Below, piece after piece: positions 47,612-60,428 of a DNA stretch of 64,000 bases. The stretch comes from Asterias amurensis (taxonomy: Eukaryota; Echinodermata; Asteroidea; Forcipulatida; Asteriidae), in contig NC_092661.1 of assembly GCF_032118995.1 (NCBI RefSeq), positions 19,417,185 to 19,481,184 of the forward strand, given 5' to 3'. Each line of letters opens with the position of its first letter. Positions within the stretch are counted from its first letter, which is position 1. The notes under the pieces are model-generated. The model was not told the origin of the DNA. It made no database searches and saw only the letters and a list, made by a program, of their open reading frames with translations. Position numbers and translations under genes: made by a program.

Positions 47612-50600
47612 GGTTTTGTACATTATAAATATATATATATATATTTTTTTTCATAGGTAAAAAGAAAGAAACAAACTTTACAACCCTCCCCCGGACACGT
47701 ATAAATCTCTTAACCTTTTCGCTGAGTTCACTGGAATGAAATTTACCTGCTAGAAATTTAGAGAACAGGAAAGGAAAGTTAAATCCTTTCTTGCTTGTTT
47801 CCATCGAAAAGTTGTTGTAAAACACCTTGTTTGTTTCCTTTGGACCAGCCAGCTTTGATCCTGATATCAGTTTCTTCTGGATTGTAGTTTATTATCGGAT
47901 ACCCAACACCAATTTACTGTAAGATTGTTCCAATGGGCCTTTGCAATGCTTTGATAATAGCACCGGGAGACTTTGAGAAGTGATTTCATTTGTGCTTAGG
48001 CGGGACGCTGGCAGCGACACAGCCCGGGTCCCAGTGGAGTCTGAACGGTGTGCATATCCAGAAATTCACGGCCAATAATAATTCCCAATGAATGAATGAT
48101 GGAGTGAAACTGTGAGAAAGGATTAGAATTAGGTCTGATCCGTAAGCCAAATAAACTCTATCCGACTCTACCGTATGGGGATTTTTCCAAGGGGTTGAGT
48201 TTTTAAGGGGGGGGGGGGTGTTGACAATGCAGCAAGTGGAGCAGAATGGGAGTCAATGTCGGTACTATATGGCGGTCGGTTCCAGCGTGCTTCGAGTTAA
48301 TGTCCCCTGTATTCAGTGAGGTTTAGGAACTTGATGGCAGAGCCGTGGTGAAAGACCCGTATTATGATAACTTATGGGCCTGGAAAACGGCTTGTTTGTG
48401 TCGGCGGGTTTGAAGCAGGGGTCATGGAGGACAGATCCCAACACCTGTATGCTTCTCCCGAGGGGACAATAATCAACCAGTTGACATTTGATTTCTACAA
48501 TTGCCCAATTTTCAAGTTTGATTCTATCTTAATCGATCGTGTAGAGAAGAAATGACCACATGAACATCTGATCTTATCAGGTTAATATAGGCTATATTAA
48601 GCCTATGTCTAACCACACACTGGGTTAGGAGAGAATAAACAAACAAAAACACTGCACTTTAGTGACTAATGACCCCTTAAAATCAGGATATACCTTTATA
48701 AAATTAAAAAACACAAATATAGAACTTAGGTGGTGGAAAAATTAAAAGGGGGACTGGGTGTGAAACTGGTCTGGATCCTAGGGGTCATGATGTGAGCTGA
48801 GATGATATCTTCTGGAACAGCATACAGTTCAATATGCATCCCCTTACTATATATCCCATACTAGAAGGTCCAGTCTAATCTAATAGTAACTAAGGTCAAC
48901 GTTTTACATTGCATACCTAGTTACAGTTTAGAATTCTACAACCTCTTTATAGAAGGGCTACAAACCACACTCAAAATCCCAACTTCCGCTGAGCTTTCAA
49001 CTACAGAAAGAGCCAACAATTTTGACAAACAAATTATGCCAGTTCGACTTCTGTGTGATAAGGGGGTATTTGTAAGCAACTTAACCCTGACTTTCTTTGA
49101 CATGCAAACTAGTATAATATCAGCACAATACATGGATTATAAACTGACGCTGTGTGACTCACCAAGCAATCCCATTGCCTCACACTGAATTTCCAGCATT
49201 TCCCGCCCGCAGACTTTTCCCGTCTTTTTGAGGAAGATTGACAGCGTGGCTAGTTGCCATAGTTACGATGCAATTTAAGTCTTTGGGTATGGGATGTGAT
49301 CAATCATCGATATAGCTGTGGTTATTGACAAGAGTTGATTGAAAGGACAGCAACAAAACGGACTATTGTGAGTCTGGAGTGAGAATTTAATTCATTAAAA
49401 ATGGATGGTTCTGTCAACGAAGTTTGTAAGTTACAATCTTGTACCTTACGACACGTTCCGGCTCTAACCCCTCAACAGGGAGGCAAGGGAGCCCCAAGGG
49501 GACCCGATAACAGCGAAAACAAGGCACGTGAAACTCTCCTTTCGATTGATAAGGGTTTACTGAGATGTGAGAAACACCTCGTGTCATTTGAGCAAAGGAC
49601 TTATTTTCTTGGTTTAACTCGTAATTCCCTTTATCGTTGGGATTGACACTCACTATACCCACATGGTTTACCAATGCACCCATACAATCCATAAGAAACA
49701 CCAGTTTGTTTCAACCGTTATGGGACACAGATACTTCGCCCCAATCCACAGTGATAGCTTTGCAATTATAAAATATTAGTCTATATTTGGTTTGCGGTAA
49801 CACCATGTATGTGGCTTACTTGCCACTGAGACCAATCAAGAGCAATTAAGAACTCACTTCGCGGTAGTGAAGTTAATAACGATCACTTATAATTATAAAA
49901 GCTATGTAGTACTAGCCCGGATGATTTTCTACCGTCCGCCCATCAGGTAGTTAAAAAGCAGGACAGTTCTTTTCACAACTATGAGAAGTCTCCCGAAAAC
50001 AAAAATCTAGTCCGCGGTAGCAGAAAAGAACAAACTCTATATACCTGGCAAATGTATTGATACCTCACCATGCAATGCCTAAAATCCCATGTAACAATAG
50101 ATCTATCATTGATATCCTCCCTAGAAACGCTATAGTCAGCTTCTGTTGCGAAATTACAATTCAGAATACAATTTAATCTTTGTCGTCGAGGATTGCTTTT
50201 ATATAAAAAGTTCCAAACCATATTATCTGTTGTATCGAAAATAACATCAACATGGGTTTAAGCAACAGTTAAACAAATAACTAGAAAATGGAAAACATTT
50301 TTTTCTGAAGGCTGTTTGGTCTCCTGACAAAACATGTTTACATCAGCACCGGCACAATTCGCCGAACCACAACTCAAATCTGGCAAAACATATTCGTGAC
50401 GTGTCTGGTTGACGCCAAAAATTAATCAAATAATGCAACTTTTACTGATATTTTTGTTAAAATCAATAAACAGAATACTATTGCGGTAATGTAGTATTGT
50501 TTAAACGGAGACCCTATTGCGCCATATCATGATTTAGCACAACATTGCGGTCAACAGTGAAGGGGTTGAAAATGCCACAAAACTCAATTTCCGTTTTACG

Positions 50601-50849
50601 GTCGCCTGATTAAATAGTAACTAAGACGAGCCTCATTGGACCGTACATAGGGCAAGACACTGCCTTCCCCCTTTCCGGCCATTTAATAATCACAGAACAA
50701 AAAGCAGAGCTGGATTACAATCGAATAAGTCAATGCAATACTAATCAGTTCATTGGGGCTAGCTTCCTGGACATTGGGCTCAGTATTAACAATTTGAGTC
50801 CGAAACAATTGAAATCAGCGTTGATGTTTGACCGGGGCTTGGAGGCATT
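47612..50849. other. non-coding interval
   Basis: Contains an (AT)n run at 47630-47645, a poly-G run near 48207 and AT-rich sequence. ORFs at 48364-48555 and 49401-49646 have no recognised similarity. The latter begins with an ATG followed 24 nt later by a consensus GTAAGT donor, too little to call an exon. Confidence 0.4.
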
Positions 50850-50885
50850 TATAAGGCGAGCCGGTCTGGCTGGCTGGGGGCTGCA
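50850..50885 (+). promoter_or_regulatory. candidate TATA promoter
   Basis: TATAAGGCGAGCCGG at 50850 is followed about 30 bp downstream by GCTGGCTGGGGGCTG, a locally GC-rich island in AT-rich DNA. A short ORF (ATGCAGACTTCC..., seven codons) follows. It could be the start of a non-coding transcript or a gene whose coding exons lie downstream. Confidence 0.25.
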
Positions 50886-53800
50886 CGATGCAGACTTCCC
50901 GTCATATTTAGGAGGTTACGCGCTTCGCTGAGTAATATACAGCCGTCTTCTAGATAAACAAGACAAACCTTTCCATGATACCATTGCCATTAAACTCAAA
51001 TTTAGTGTTCATTCATTATTGAGCGGTTAGAGTGAGAGCGTCGAGGTTTTAATATTGCACTGATTTCAGCTTAAAACCACAGCCACAATCATGTCTACAT
51101 AATTTGTTGTTGGGACTAATTAATAATACACGACTGTCTCTGACAACCTGTAGTATACCTTCCAATTAGCTCTGTGTAAATCAAACCTGGTCAATAACAC
51201 TCAATACGTCAATACGACCTATTCTCTAAATGTAAAAGAGTAAAAAACACCACTCTTTACATTTAGAGTTGTCCCTCAAAGCTCTTTAAAAAGAATGGTG
51301 GTTATTTCACTCTTTTAGAGGGGTTTCATTCCAGGACAGAGTGAAAAATCACTCAAAAAGATGCAAACTTCAATCTAAAAGAGTGGAAGCCACTCGAAAA
51401 AGAGTTGTCGTTCATATATGGCTCTTCAAAGAGTGCTTTTTCATACTATTCTCTTCATATTTTACTTCGAAAACTGAACATGTATTTAACATTTTGTTGT
51501 ATTCATTATGATAGGTGGATGTATAAGAAAATGCCCGAGCATTATTAATTTAAATCAACATGTAATTTAATTAAAGCTATTGTCAATGATGCAAATACAA
51601 TTTATTTTACGAGAGTTTCTCCATGAGTTAATGCAATCATCAGATTAACACAGAGTTATTTGGGGCATTTTAATCGAATTCTGCTATTTTTAAGAGTTTC
51701 TTTTGTGAGTTCCAAATGGTGTTTTCTTAAAGGCCTGTACGACTGAATGACTAATGACTCATCAATGTATTCTTCGCCAGTGTTTCGAGGTCTTCCCATC
51801 AGACAATTAACATATCATCCCCGGGCCACGGAAAGAAATCCTTGCATTGCTTTGTCCAAAGCGAACTCACCTTTTCCTTAAAATAACTTTGTATAGATTA
51901 ACAAAACATAGCGAAAATAAATGGCTTGGATGTGTTTATTTATTTAAAGTTGATTGTTCAATTATCATTTTTTTTAGCGACTGCTTCGGAATTTCAACAC
52001 CGAAGAGCAGTATTTCATGGAAGGATCCCACTGTCTTCCCACCGAAGTTTGAAAGTGAACACGATGTCTGGGGTAGATGGGGTTCTTATCGCAGGGATTG
52101 TTCTAACGGTAGCGCTAACAAAGAACGAAAGAAAACAGGAAGATTAAATCAATCGTGAAACAGCGACGGGAAGTGACCCGAATGAGACGAACAAGGTACG
52201 ATGAGGGGGTTTGAGACCACGAAGAGAGGACCAGCGACAAACAACAACAACACAGCAAGCCACACTGCCCAAGCGACAAGGCCGAGGGCAAGGCTTGTTT
52301 TCACTCCTCGCCAGGGTGTTGTTCTTGGGTTTCTCCTCCCCTTACTAAACAACAAACCAGAGCAAAAGAATTAAACACGACCGATCTACATCAAAAGAAG
52401 GGAAAAAACCAGAAGGTCATCTTCTGTGTAACCAGTTAAGTCCAGATTAAATAACACATCAATGCGCCCGGGACTGAAGTTAATCGTTTATTTTCCCCGT
52501 TTGTCAGAAGTCCTTGGCTCATCAATGCATTTCCAGCTCGTCACGCAGACCTCAGTGTGAACTTGGCCGAGGCGTCGGGCTCACGGACGGCCAAGCCATC
52601 TCCTGACGACATCGCGACGGGGGTACCGGCCCGTTACTCTTTATATTTGTCAACAGGGCGAAAAACGAGCACAAGAATGGTTTTAATAACTACATCATAA
52701 GTGTGAATAGCCAGCCCAGACGAGCACCGCGGTTGGTCTTTAGGCATTCAAATCTAACGCCAGTTTTTACTTCCACTCCGGTACATTTGTCAAGTTTTAC
52801 GCTCTACGAATTCTTCCTCACTGCGCGCGAGGAGTTTGTTTTGTGTACAATGAATACGAGTTACATAAATTGGATACAAATGCATTCTTGTCACCGACTG
52901 ACTTTGTGATTATAATAATTTGCCAAGGCAATAGGTCGAGAAATTGTCGCGAATTTTCTCAAAGCCGATGTTTTGTTGGCCTACCCGCGGGAGGTGCTAT
53001 TTGAATGACTCGTAGAAAACACACAACAACAAATACACTTCGCCATTGGTTCGTTGGTTACCAACACTTTGGGAGTTAGTTCAAAATTGTAACTGTATTT
53101 AATTGCTGATGCAATATGAAGAAGCCCACACAGTAAAGCAACATAGCAGAGCATCAAACCTCAAACTAACGCGGGCTACCAAGACTGGAAAATCCCAACC
53201 CAATAAATAGGTCAAACAACAATGCGTTTATGGGGAAAAATGTGCCTTATGTGAACTAATGTCCGTCCAATTATCTTCCATCATCAACAAATTGTTTTGA
53301 TTCAACACTGTTGTTCTTACAATGTTATATTGACTTGTCCATCACAACGTAAACTCTGCTTTCTTCAGAAGACGATCAGAGCATACTGATTGAATCGTCG
53401 TGTTGAAACCAACAGTTCTTTGCAGAACCACCCCAACTCATTTAGATGTAGTCATTACATGGTGTTACCGCAAACCTTTCCATAAACGTAAACTCAATGC
53501 ATCAAGAACGTTTGACTTTTCATTACTAAGTAAATTATACACTTGGCAAAAGACAGGGTGAATTTATAACAGGAACAATTGTCAGGATTATTCCGCTGAT
53601 GGAAGTCGTCTAGTTTATTATTACATCGACCAACCCGTGGAAATCAAACTTTTGGATGCGTTTTGGGGAATAACGAACAAACGGCTATACATTATGTTTT
53701 TTCATTTTTTTTCTTGCACACTGTGCCTATCGAGTAAACCAGAATAGATAAAAAACATTTTTTAAGGAAAAGATCATCGCACATGCGTAGAATAGAAATG

Positions 53801-56800
53801 GAGGTATTTGTGTCAACTGATATATGTCAAATTTAAATGTAAGATTTTATGTAAAAATTCGTTAATTTGTTTTTCGCACCAGTTCCAAAGCTTTACGGAC
53901 AACATTAAATACCAACGTTTGATGTTTACTTCGTTTTGTTGTCTTGTTATAACGAACAATTTTGTTAATTCTTGTTTTTTAAATGAAATACACCTATATC
54001 CGGGAAACTGACCTATTGAGAGGAATTGTCAGGAAACAAAGTAAGCTTTTAAGAAAAAAACTTCACTTAAAAAAAAAAAAAAAGCTACATGAATCAGAGC
54101 TGCCTGAGAAGCAGACACTTTTCCTATCAATGTGTTGCTTTTAATGAGCAACAGTCAAAGATTGTGCATAATGATCATGGTAAAATTGGCTGGTAACTTT
54201 ATTCTTGTAAACATAATTGCGTTGTGCTTAGATACTTTTGCTGTTCTAAGAAGCTCTATAATGCGGCCCATATCATGTTTTATGAAGGTCCTGACTAAAA
54301 ACTATTCTTATCTTTTAAGACCAATGGCGTCATCAGGTACGGTTTTGCATTAATCTCCATTTGGATAGTAACAAGTCTGCGTTAAGAATTCACACAATCT
54401 TAAGATCATGGTCAATAGCTACATTGTGATGAAACGGCTACGAATGGCTTGCTATGAAATGGCCTCGGGTCAAATTCCTATTCAATTTGCCTTTCTGTCA
54501 TACCCTTAACGTATTTTAAGGAAACAGATTTGTGTGCATTTTGTAAGCAACTAAACAAAACGAACAAACTGACATAGGACACTTTTCTTGCAGTGTTTTT
54601 TACCATGGCCTTATTGGAGTTTTCGTGTGTCACTTAAGGCCTATATATGAGATCATGAAGAGCTGTCACAAATCATGTCAAAGAGATGTTTCAAGAAAAC
54701 CCAACAAACCCTGCCTCTGGCGAGTATACCATCACGGGACTTCACTAAATGCTCGCATTCTATGGTGTTGTTATATTCCAAAGTACTGACACCTTCTAGG
54801 GTTTAACACTGTCTGTGGTATTTACTCTTGATAATTAAGTTCCCGATTCGGAGAGGGGTAACAATCACACAGTCTGACCTTCCGTAGGGATTACACCTTT
54901 GGCGAGTAAGTTTGTAAGAGTGACTTGTTAAAGACAACACTCAGATGGAAGGGTCGTGTTGAAATCCGCTAAGAGTGAGTTTTAGACAAGATTCGCATAC
55001 TTTACTCTGGCTTATAACAGTTTGGCTTCTTCCTGGAGATAAGGAGGAGGCATTGAGTTTTTTCCTTGGGGACAATCAAGATATAACTGTCTTGGATAGG
55101 TTAGGGGAAACATCAGTACTTAAGACTGATGATGTAAACTTAACAAACTCGACAGTTTTTTCTCAGTCATACAATTTTAGTAAGACATTTTGCAAATACA
55201 AAATAAGAACAGCGAGAGATGACAAATGTTTTGAGCTCCTGTAATCACTTAATTTCAGATGAAGATGGTTTGGGGGATCAACTGCTCGTCTTTTATGAAG
55301 TAATCCCTGGGGGTTGGACGAAAGCAAACACCCAAAGATTTCAGGATTAAAAGCTGGACTTTTAGCTTTTGTTCTGTTTTGTGGAAGCACATGAGAATGT
55401 GTCTTTATGAGTGAATACCGTCTGGAAGTTAAGCCATACTAACAGACATTTTGCTTGTCGTTATCATAAGCCTTCTGAAGTGGATTATTAGTGCTTATGG
55501 TCCCGTCCAGTAACGAGGTACTGCACGCAAATTAGAAACACTCAAAATTGTTGACACGTGACGTCATTGGAGGCAAGCCATTTTGAATAACTGCTTCAAC
55601 TCTTAAACAAGAATCAGACGAACGCAAATTCAATCTAAGAAGTATTTGACAATAGTTATCTTAATTGTTGAGGATGTAGTTACAATATTGATCAACCAAG
55701 GCACATTTTCAACCTCGTACATTCACAATATTGAATTCGTCACATATACATTGCGATAGTCATCCCATGGTTACAAAAGAACTGAGTTTCTGCTTCGTCA
55801 AACAAATTACGAACCATTTGGATCTTCCCAGAATTTACTTTCGATCACTGAGTATGAGAAGACATATACAAAGAAAGTGTCTGGTCGAATAAACGTTCTC
55901 TGAATCTTATAAAACTTCCTTTATAAAAGTAGTCATTGTAAAAATCTTGGCACTTATGTCGGTGTATTTTGACAACACCTCGTGGTGATTAGGGGTAACA
56001 CGTGCTCATTAGGTGGAGTAATTGGGCGATTAACCACACCAAGGAGATTGCCACTTTCTGACATTCTAAATGGATGAGCACGACTCAAAGTTAACGTGAC
56101 ACGATCTGTCTGCAGGGAACAAGTCAGTTGTCAGACATCATAAAGGGTTTTTAGCATGGGCCTGAAACAGCCGGCGACTGTTTGGCGAGTCCATTTTGTG
56201 ATTAGCTTCACTCTGATACTGAGATTATAGATAGGACCAACTGCTTGAATAAGACTTAAATAGGGCTAGGTTTGCTTGAGAATCAAATGTATTAACATAT
56301 TTATTACTTCTGGTTTGTAGTAAGTAATTAGCCAAAGCCCGTGAGTTCAAACTAAGCTATCATCGCACATTGTCCGCAATGATCTACAGAAGAGCCCAGC
56401 TCTCTCTTTCTCGCTCTCTCTCTCTGTTTCGAGGAGTTTTGTGCTTAACTTTTTAAAGGCAGTTATATCTCGTCTCTAGTTTTCACTATACAACATTACA
56501 TGCACACAGCATTTACTACAAGTTTGCTATTAGTTTAATCCACTCTGGACGCCAAGACGAGGAAAACTGTAATATAAAAGTTAAAACCTCTTTCTTTCTG
56601 AAAACTCACGTCGTTGTCTTGTTCATATCCACCTGCAACTAGCTGTATAAGCTTAATTTTAGAAATGCGTGATTTGTAGATCGATGAGAAGATGTGCTTA
56701 CTGTAAATAAAATAGTACAATTAAACAGTAAATGTACACACGTGTTTGAGAGAAAGGCACATGCCAGTTGTGGCCCCTCCCCAGACCTTTACTACACGGT

Positions 56801-59045
56801 CCCGATCTACTAATACCTTTATGTAAATCCGACCGTTGTAACCGAATTAGAATCAATCATGGAACACATCAGTAATCTTCCTTTTAAAAGAAAATCAGAA
56901 GAACTACCCTCCCATCCACTAAATCATAGACCAGACAAACAAACCCAGCTCAAAAGATACAAACCGACTGTCAAAGTGGTGTAACAAGGGGTTAACCACC
57001 ATCACCAGAACACATAGATCAAGCACATTGCAAACAAGCCAAGTGTACCCTATCCAGGAACAGCTTCACACCCGTACCATGCCTAGGGGTGTCCAGCCAG
57101 AGACAATAGGGGAGTTTTACCAGGTGTTTGCCCCCATTGTTAGGAGGTGACTTCACGGGTTGTCGAAACAAAATGATAGCTGCTTTGAAGTCATGGGAAG
57201 GTTCATCACCCAAAGTATGCAATACCATGCAATTTACTACCTACATGGCAAGACTTCGTGGAAAAAAATAAAACACACACAGACAAAATAGTTCACACAG
57301 TGCTAGCTAACGGTTATGTTACAAGTTTTGAATGAGGTGAGACCCTGTCAGAGCTGTTTGGAGGTGGGCCATCATAGTAGGCTCTTTATCCCATCTTCCT
57401 GACACCAAACCATTCCAAACTAATGGATAAAGATTTACAATACAACACAGTAATGTGTGACACACTCTATGCACTGATGAAGTGACAGTTTACATTGAAA
57501 CATCCCTTGAGTCCTACCATTACACAAACCTATGGTGAGACGGACACCTAAAGCCACAATCAACACTCACTAGCTCCAGGCAAAGCAATTTCACATGACA
57601 AACCAAATTTACCATTCCCCTGTTGATCGCCCGCCATTCCCTAAGCAAAATGCACTCACTTTTGTTGTCTTGTTTTTCTACGTGACGGGCCAATTGACTT
57701 TCAGTCACAGCGTTTTGGACTCTTGAAGTTAAAGTGTTAATAAAATAAATAAAATGATGCGTTTATATTTCTCTTGACACCTCATTCGTTTATTTCTTGT
57801 TTTTCAAGATGGTGTGGGTTGATTGAACAATGAATCAAACAAATAAACTGACACTCCTAAAATACTGCAGTTCTCATGATATTTATGCAAAAATATTATT
57901 CTCCAAATAAAAATGTGAAGATTGGCTCAAACCTCAATAGTCTTTGGTACGGCCAGTGGAAAGTTCCCAATATTGTCACTTGGAAGTAGGAATCTGCTTA
58001 CTACAATATTTTACGTTTACGGACCTCTGTAATTACATGATTCTATGGACCATAAAGCAAATAATTCCACGGTAAGCAGAGCCATTAAAATAAGCATACC
58101 AGATTATTTCTTAATAAACCGAAAGCTTACTGTGTGTTGTGATGTGTTATGAGAAGTTGTACTTGACGCATCCGATATCATTACAAAATCAAATTGCTTC
58201 GTTGGCTTTTCTAAATATCATGATAATGTTTTAATTGAATTCATAATGATAGCAGGAGGAGGAGCACGAACGATTATTAGTTAACGTCATTTTTATTTAT
58301 TGGCATTCAGCGAGGGTTTCCGATCGGAAGGGTGCCGTGATATTGAGCAAATTACCCGCCACCTCAGTGGACTCGCTCGCTTCATTCTCTCGGTCAAGAC
58401 ACCGTGCTCAGTTATTGTAATCGCATGACAAAGGAGTGAATTTCACTGTATAACAGTATCATTTTTAGCAGGAAATTGCTCTGTTGTTACATCGGTCGCG
58501 TCTATTTGTCTGATGGGGTTGCGACCTACACGCCTGAGGACGCTCCATGGGGGTAAAACGGGCAGCAATACGGGCATCGTATGCCGGGCCGGAGGATTGG
58601 ACTGACTACCAACCATCCGGTCAGAATCATGATCCTGTCCTGCTCATTGCATTCAACCAATGTTTCTATAATATCAACATACACGGCATCGCCATTGTCC
58701 AATCATCATCCAGAGATTTCGTTTTTTGGGGGGACTGAGCCGCAATAACAAAAGCCACCCAAATAGAATTATCCGCCATTGTATTGTCATGCTAATCCAA
58801 ATAGGGGGGTAGGATTCGTCCTTAACTTGGCCCCTCAGTAGCCCACGTGACTGATAGGGTGGCCCTGTCCAATTGCCCTGTGTTATGAATAAGTAAAAGG
58901 CGACCCCAACAACTTGATGGATTTGAGTGGAGTTCAGGACCACTAGACACCTGTAGTTCTTGAAAACTTTGGGCATAACAACCACAAGTATCCCTGCTGG
59001 ATCATCTTTGATTTTAGACGCTTGCGTAACTGTGTTGATTGTATA
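50886..59045. other. long interval without a supported gene
   Basis: Contains an AGAGTG/CACTCT hairpin cluster (51224-51440), a GC-rich island around 52540-52645, a (CT)n run at 56400-56430 and otherwise AT-rich DNA. A splice-acceptor-like poly-T tract at 51968-51977 precedes 170 bp open in two frames; neither translation is recognisable. Confidence 0.4.
51224..51440. repeat. AAAGAGTG/CACTCTTT inverted-repeat cluster
   Basis: CTCTAAATGTAAAAGAGT (51224-51241) faces ACTCTTTACATTTAGAG (51252-51268). Further AAAGAGTG and CACTCTTT words recur in both orientations until about 51440. It is probably a foldback MITE or its remains. Confidence 0.5.
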
Positions 59046-59163
59046 ATGGCAGTTTGTACGGATCGTTCAACGCAAATTATAAGCACATCTCACCCTGGTC
59101 GGACCATGGAAATGGTAAATGCTGCTCAACGGGCAATGAACGCCAAAGTCACGTCTACATCAA
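59046..59163 (+). CDS. candidate coding exon of an unidentified gene
   Basis: An ATG at 59046 opens 39 codons (MAVCTDRSTQIISTSHPG, then RTMEMVNAAQRAMNAK) ending at a perfect donor, TCAA|GTAAGT, in phase 1. The frame stays open upstream past an acceptor-like TTGATTTTAG at 59008-59017, so it could be an internal rather than a first exon. Composition is coding-like, but no family is recognised. Downstream exons were not found before 64000. Confidence 0.35.
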
Positions 59164-59454
59164 GTAAGTGTCACATTACTAATTGAAAAAAAAATCTTAT
59201 CAGCTTTGATAATTATGACTCTGTATTTCAATGTTAACGAATTTATTTTAGATCTATAATAAAAGTAAAAATTGTTAGAAACAATACAGCAGAATATAAA
59301 ATAAGAACTCGGTAAAATACACTAAAAGTTTTTAGAATCATGGATATTGTTATATTCAATTCAAGTTTATAGTAGTTATTTCTCTTAGCATTTTAAACAA
59401 ACCTTTAAAAAGTAAAGAATATGATGTGGTAAACTATGCCCCACACCGAATAAT

Positions 59455-59600
59455 ATTGCGTGTAACACGGTAGCGAGCTTTGCGTAAGACCGGTAGTACC
59501 TACACAGCGCGTAAGACCGCTAGCACCGATACAGTGCGTAAGACCAGTAGTTACCCATGCGGGGGAACTACTGCGCGTAACACCAGTAGCTGGTTTTGCA
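59455..59600. repeat. GC-rich imperfect minisatellite
   Basis: Three or four copies of a 27-31-bp unit beginning GCGTAAGACC[G/A][G/C]TAG, with related inverted AACTACTGCG blocks. It is far more GC-rich than its surroundings. Confidence 0.6.
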
Positions 59601-60358
59601 CCTGCTGAACTACTGCGGTCCACTGCGACTCCGAGCATGCTCTGAGTCACCAGTTCAAGCTCAACTTTCTTTCATTTTATGGTTTAAGAAGATTTCTACG
59701 CAACCAGTATGTGCTTACAATATTACTTCTAATGAATTAAAGATCCATTTCAGCCAGCGTATTTACAGAAAATAAATACAACAACATTTAAAATATTGCC
59801 TTTTAAATTATAAGAAAACATGCACACAAAGTTTTAAAAGATAAAAACAAGTAGCCTACCCAATAGTTCTGATCATTGATCTCCAGTCTTGCAATCGCGT
59901 CTTCAGCTTCTAAACTGTTGTAAATCAGCCATGTGCATGAAACCCTCAACACTGCAAATGTTTCATGAAAAAGAACTTGCTAGTGATTTTCCGAGGCTAA
60001 GCAACACATGTATTTCTATTTGTAGTCGTGAGTAAAAACAACAGTTTGGCGGGAAGAAGAGTATCTTTGAATCTACTAAAGTAACTTAATGTGATGGGAC
60101 TGTTATCAAACTCAAATCATTTGAAAAGTTAGTACGTCTATTATTTATTGCATAAAAATAGTCGACCCGCGTATTGCTACATTTGCTTCATGAAATTTCA
60201 AATGAAGAGTTTGAAAGCAAGTATAAATAAATGTATCAGCTTTTTAGGCGACGAATAACATGCTATTTTGAATTTAAATATCGGTATAGAGTCTCTTAAA
60301 ATTGTGTATAAATGTTTCCATTTTCCGTCGACATGCTTGAAACCTTGCCTCCCCTCCC

Positions 60359-60428
60359 TAGAAACATAAATCATCCACCCTCTTCTACCCCTCCCATCTC
60401 CCACTTCTAGAAACATAAATCATCCACC
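60359..60428. repeat. 49-bp spaced direct duplication
   Basis: TAGAAACATAAATCATCCAC occurs at 60359 and again at 60408, separated by pyrimidine-rich sequence. It is a simple local duplication. Confidence 0.75.

Noticed and set aside
49401-49425. Short first exon MDGSVNEV with a GTAAGT donor
   Set aside because: Eight codons and one splice-like word are expected by chance at this length; nothing downstream joins in phase with recognisable content.
51978-52158. Possible terminal exon after a poly-T acceptor, with a WGRWG...CS block recalling thrombospondin type 1 repeats
   Set aside because: Only one partial motif, two overlapping open frames, and no partner exon. The cysteine pattern of a real TSP1 repeat is absent.
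52149-52355. - strand ORF with two hydrophobic stretches, as a membrane protein
   Set aside because: No homology, no splice context. The hydrophobicity comes from repetitive AACAAC/AGCAAG-type sequence read in reverse.
52540-52645. GC-rich segment with a - strand ATG (MSSGDGLAVREPDASAKFTL) as a coding exon
   Set aside because: It reads to a stop after 23 codons and the only donor is poor; no family recognised.
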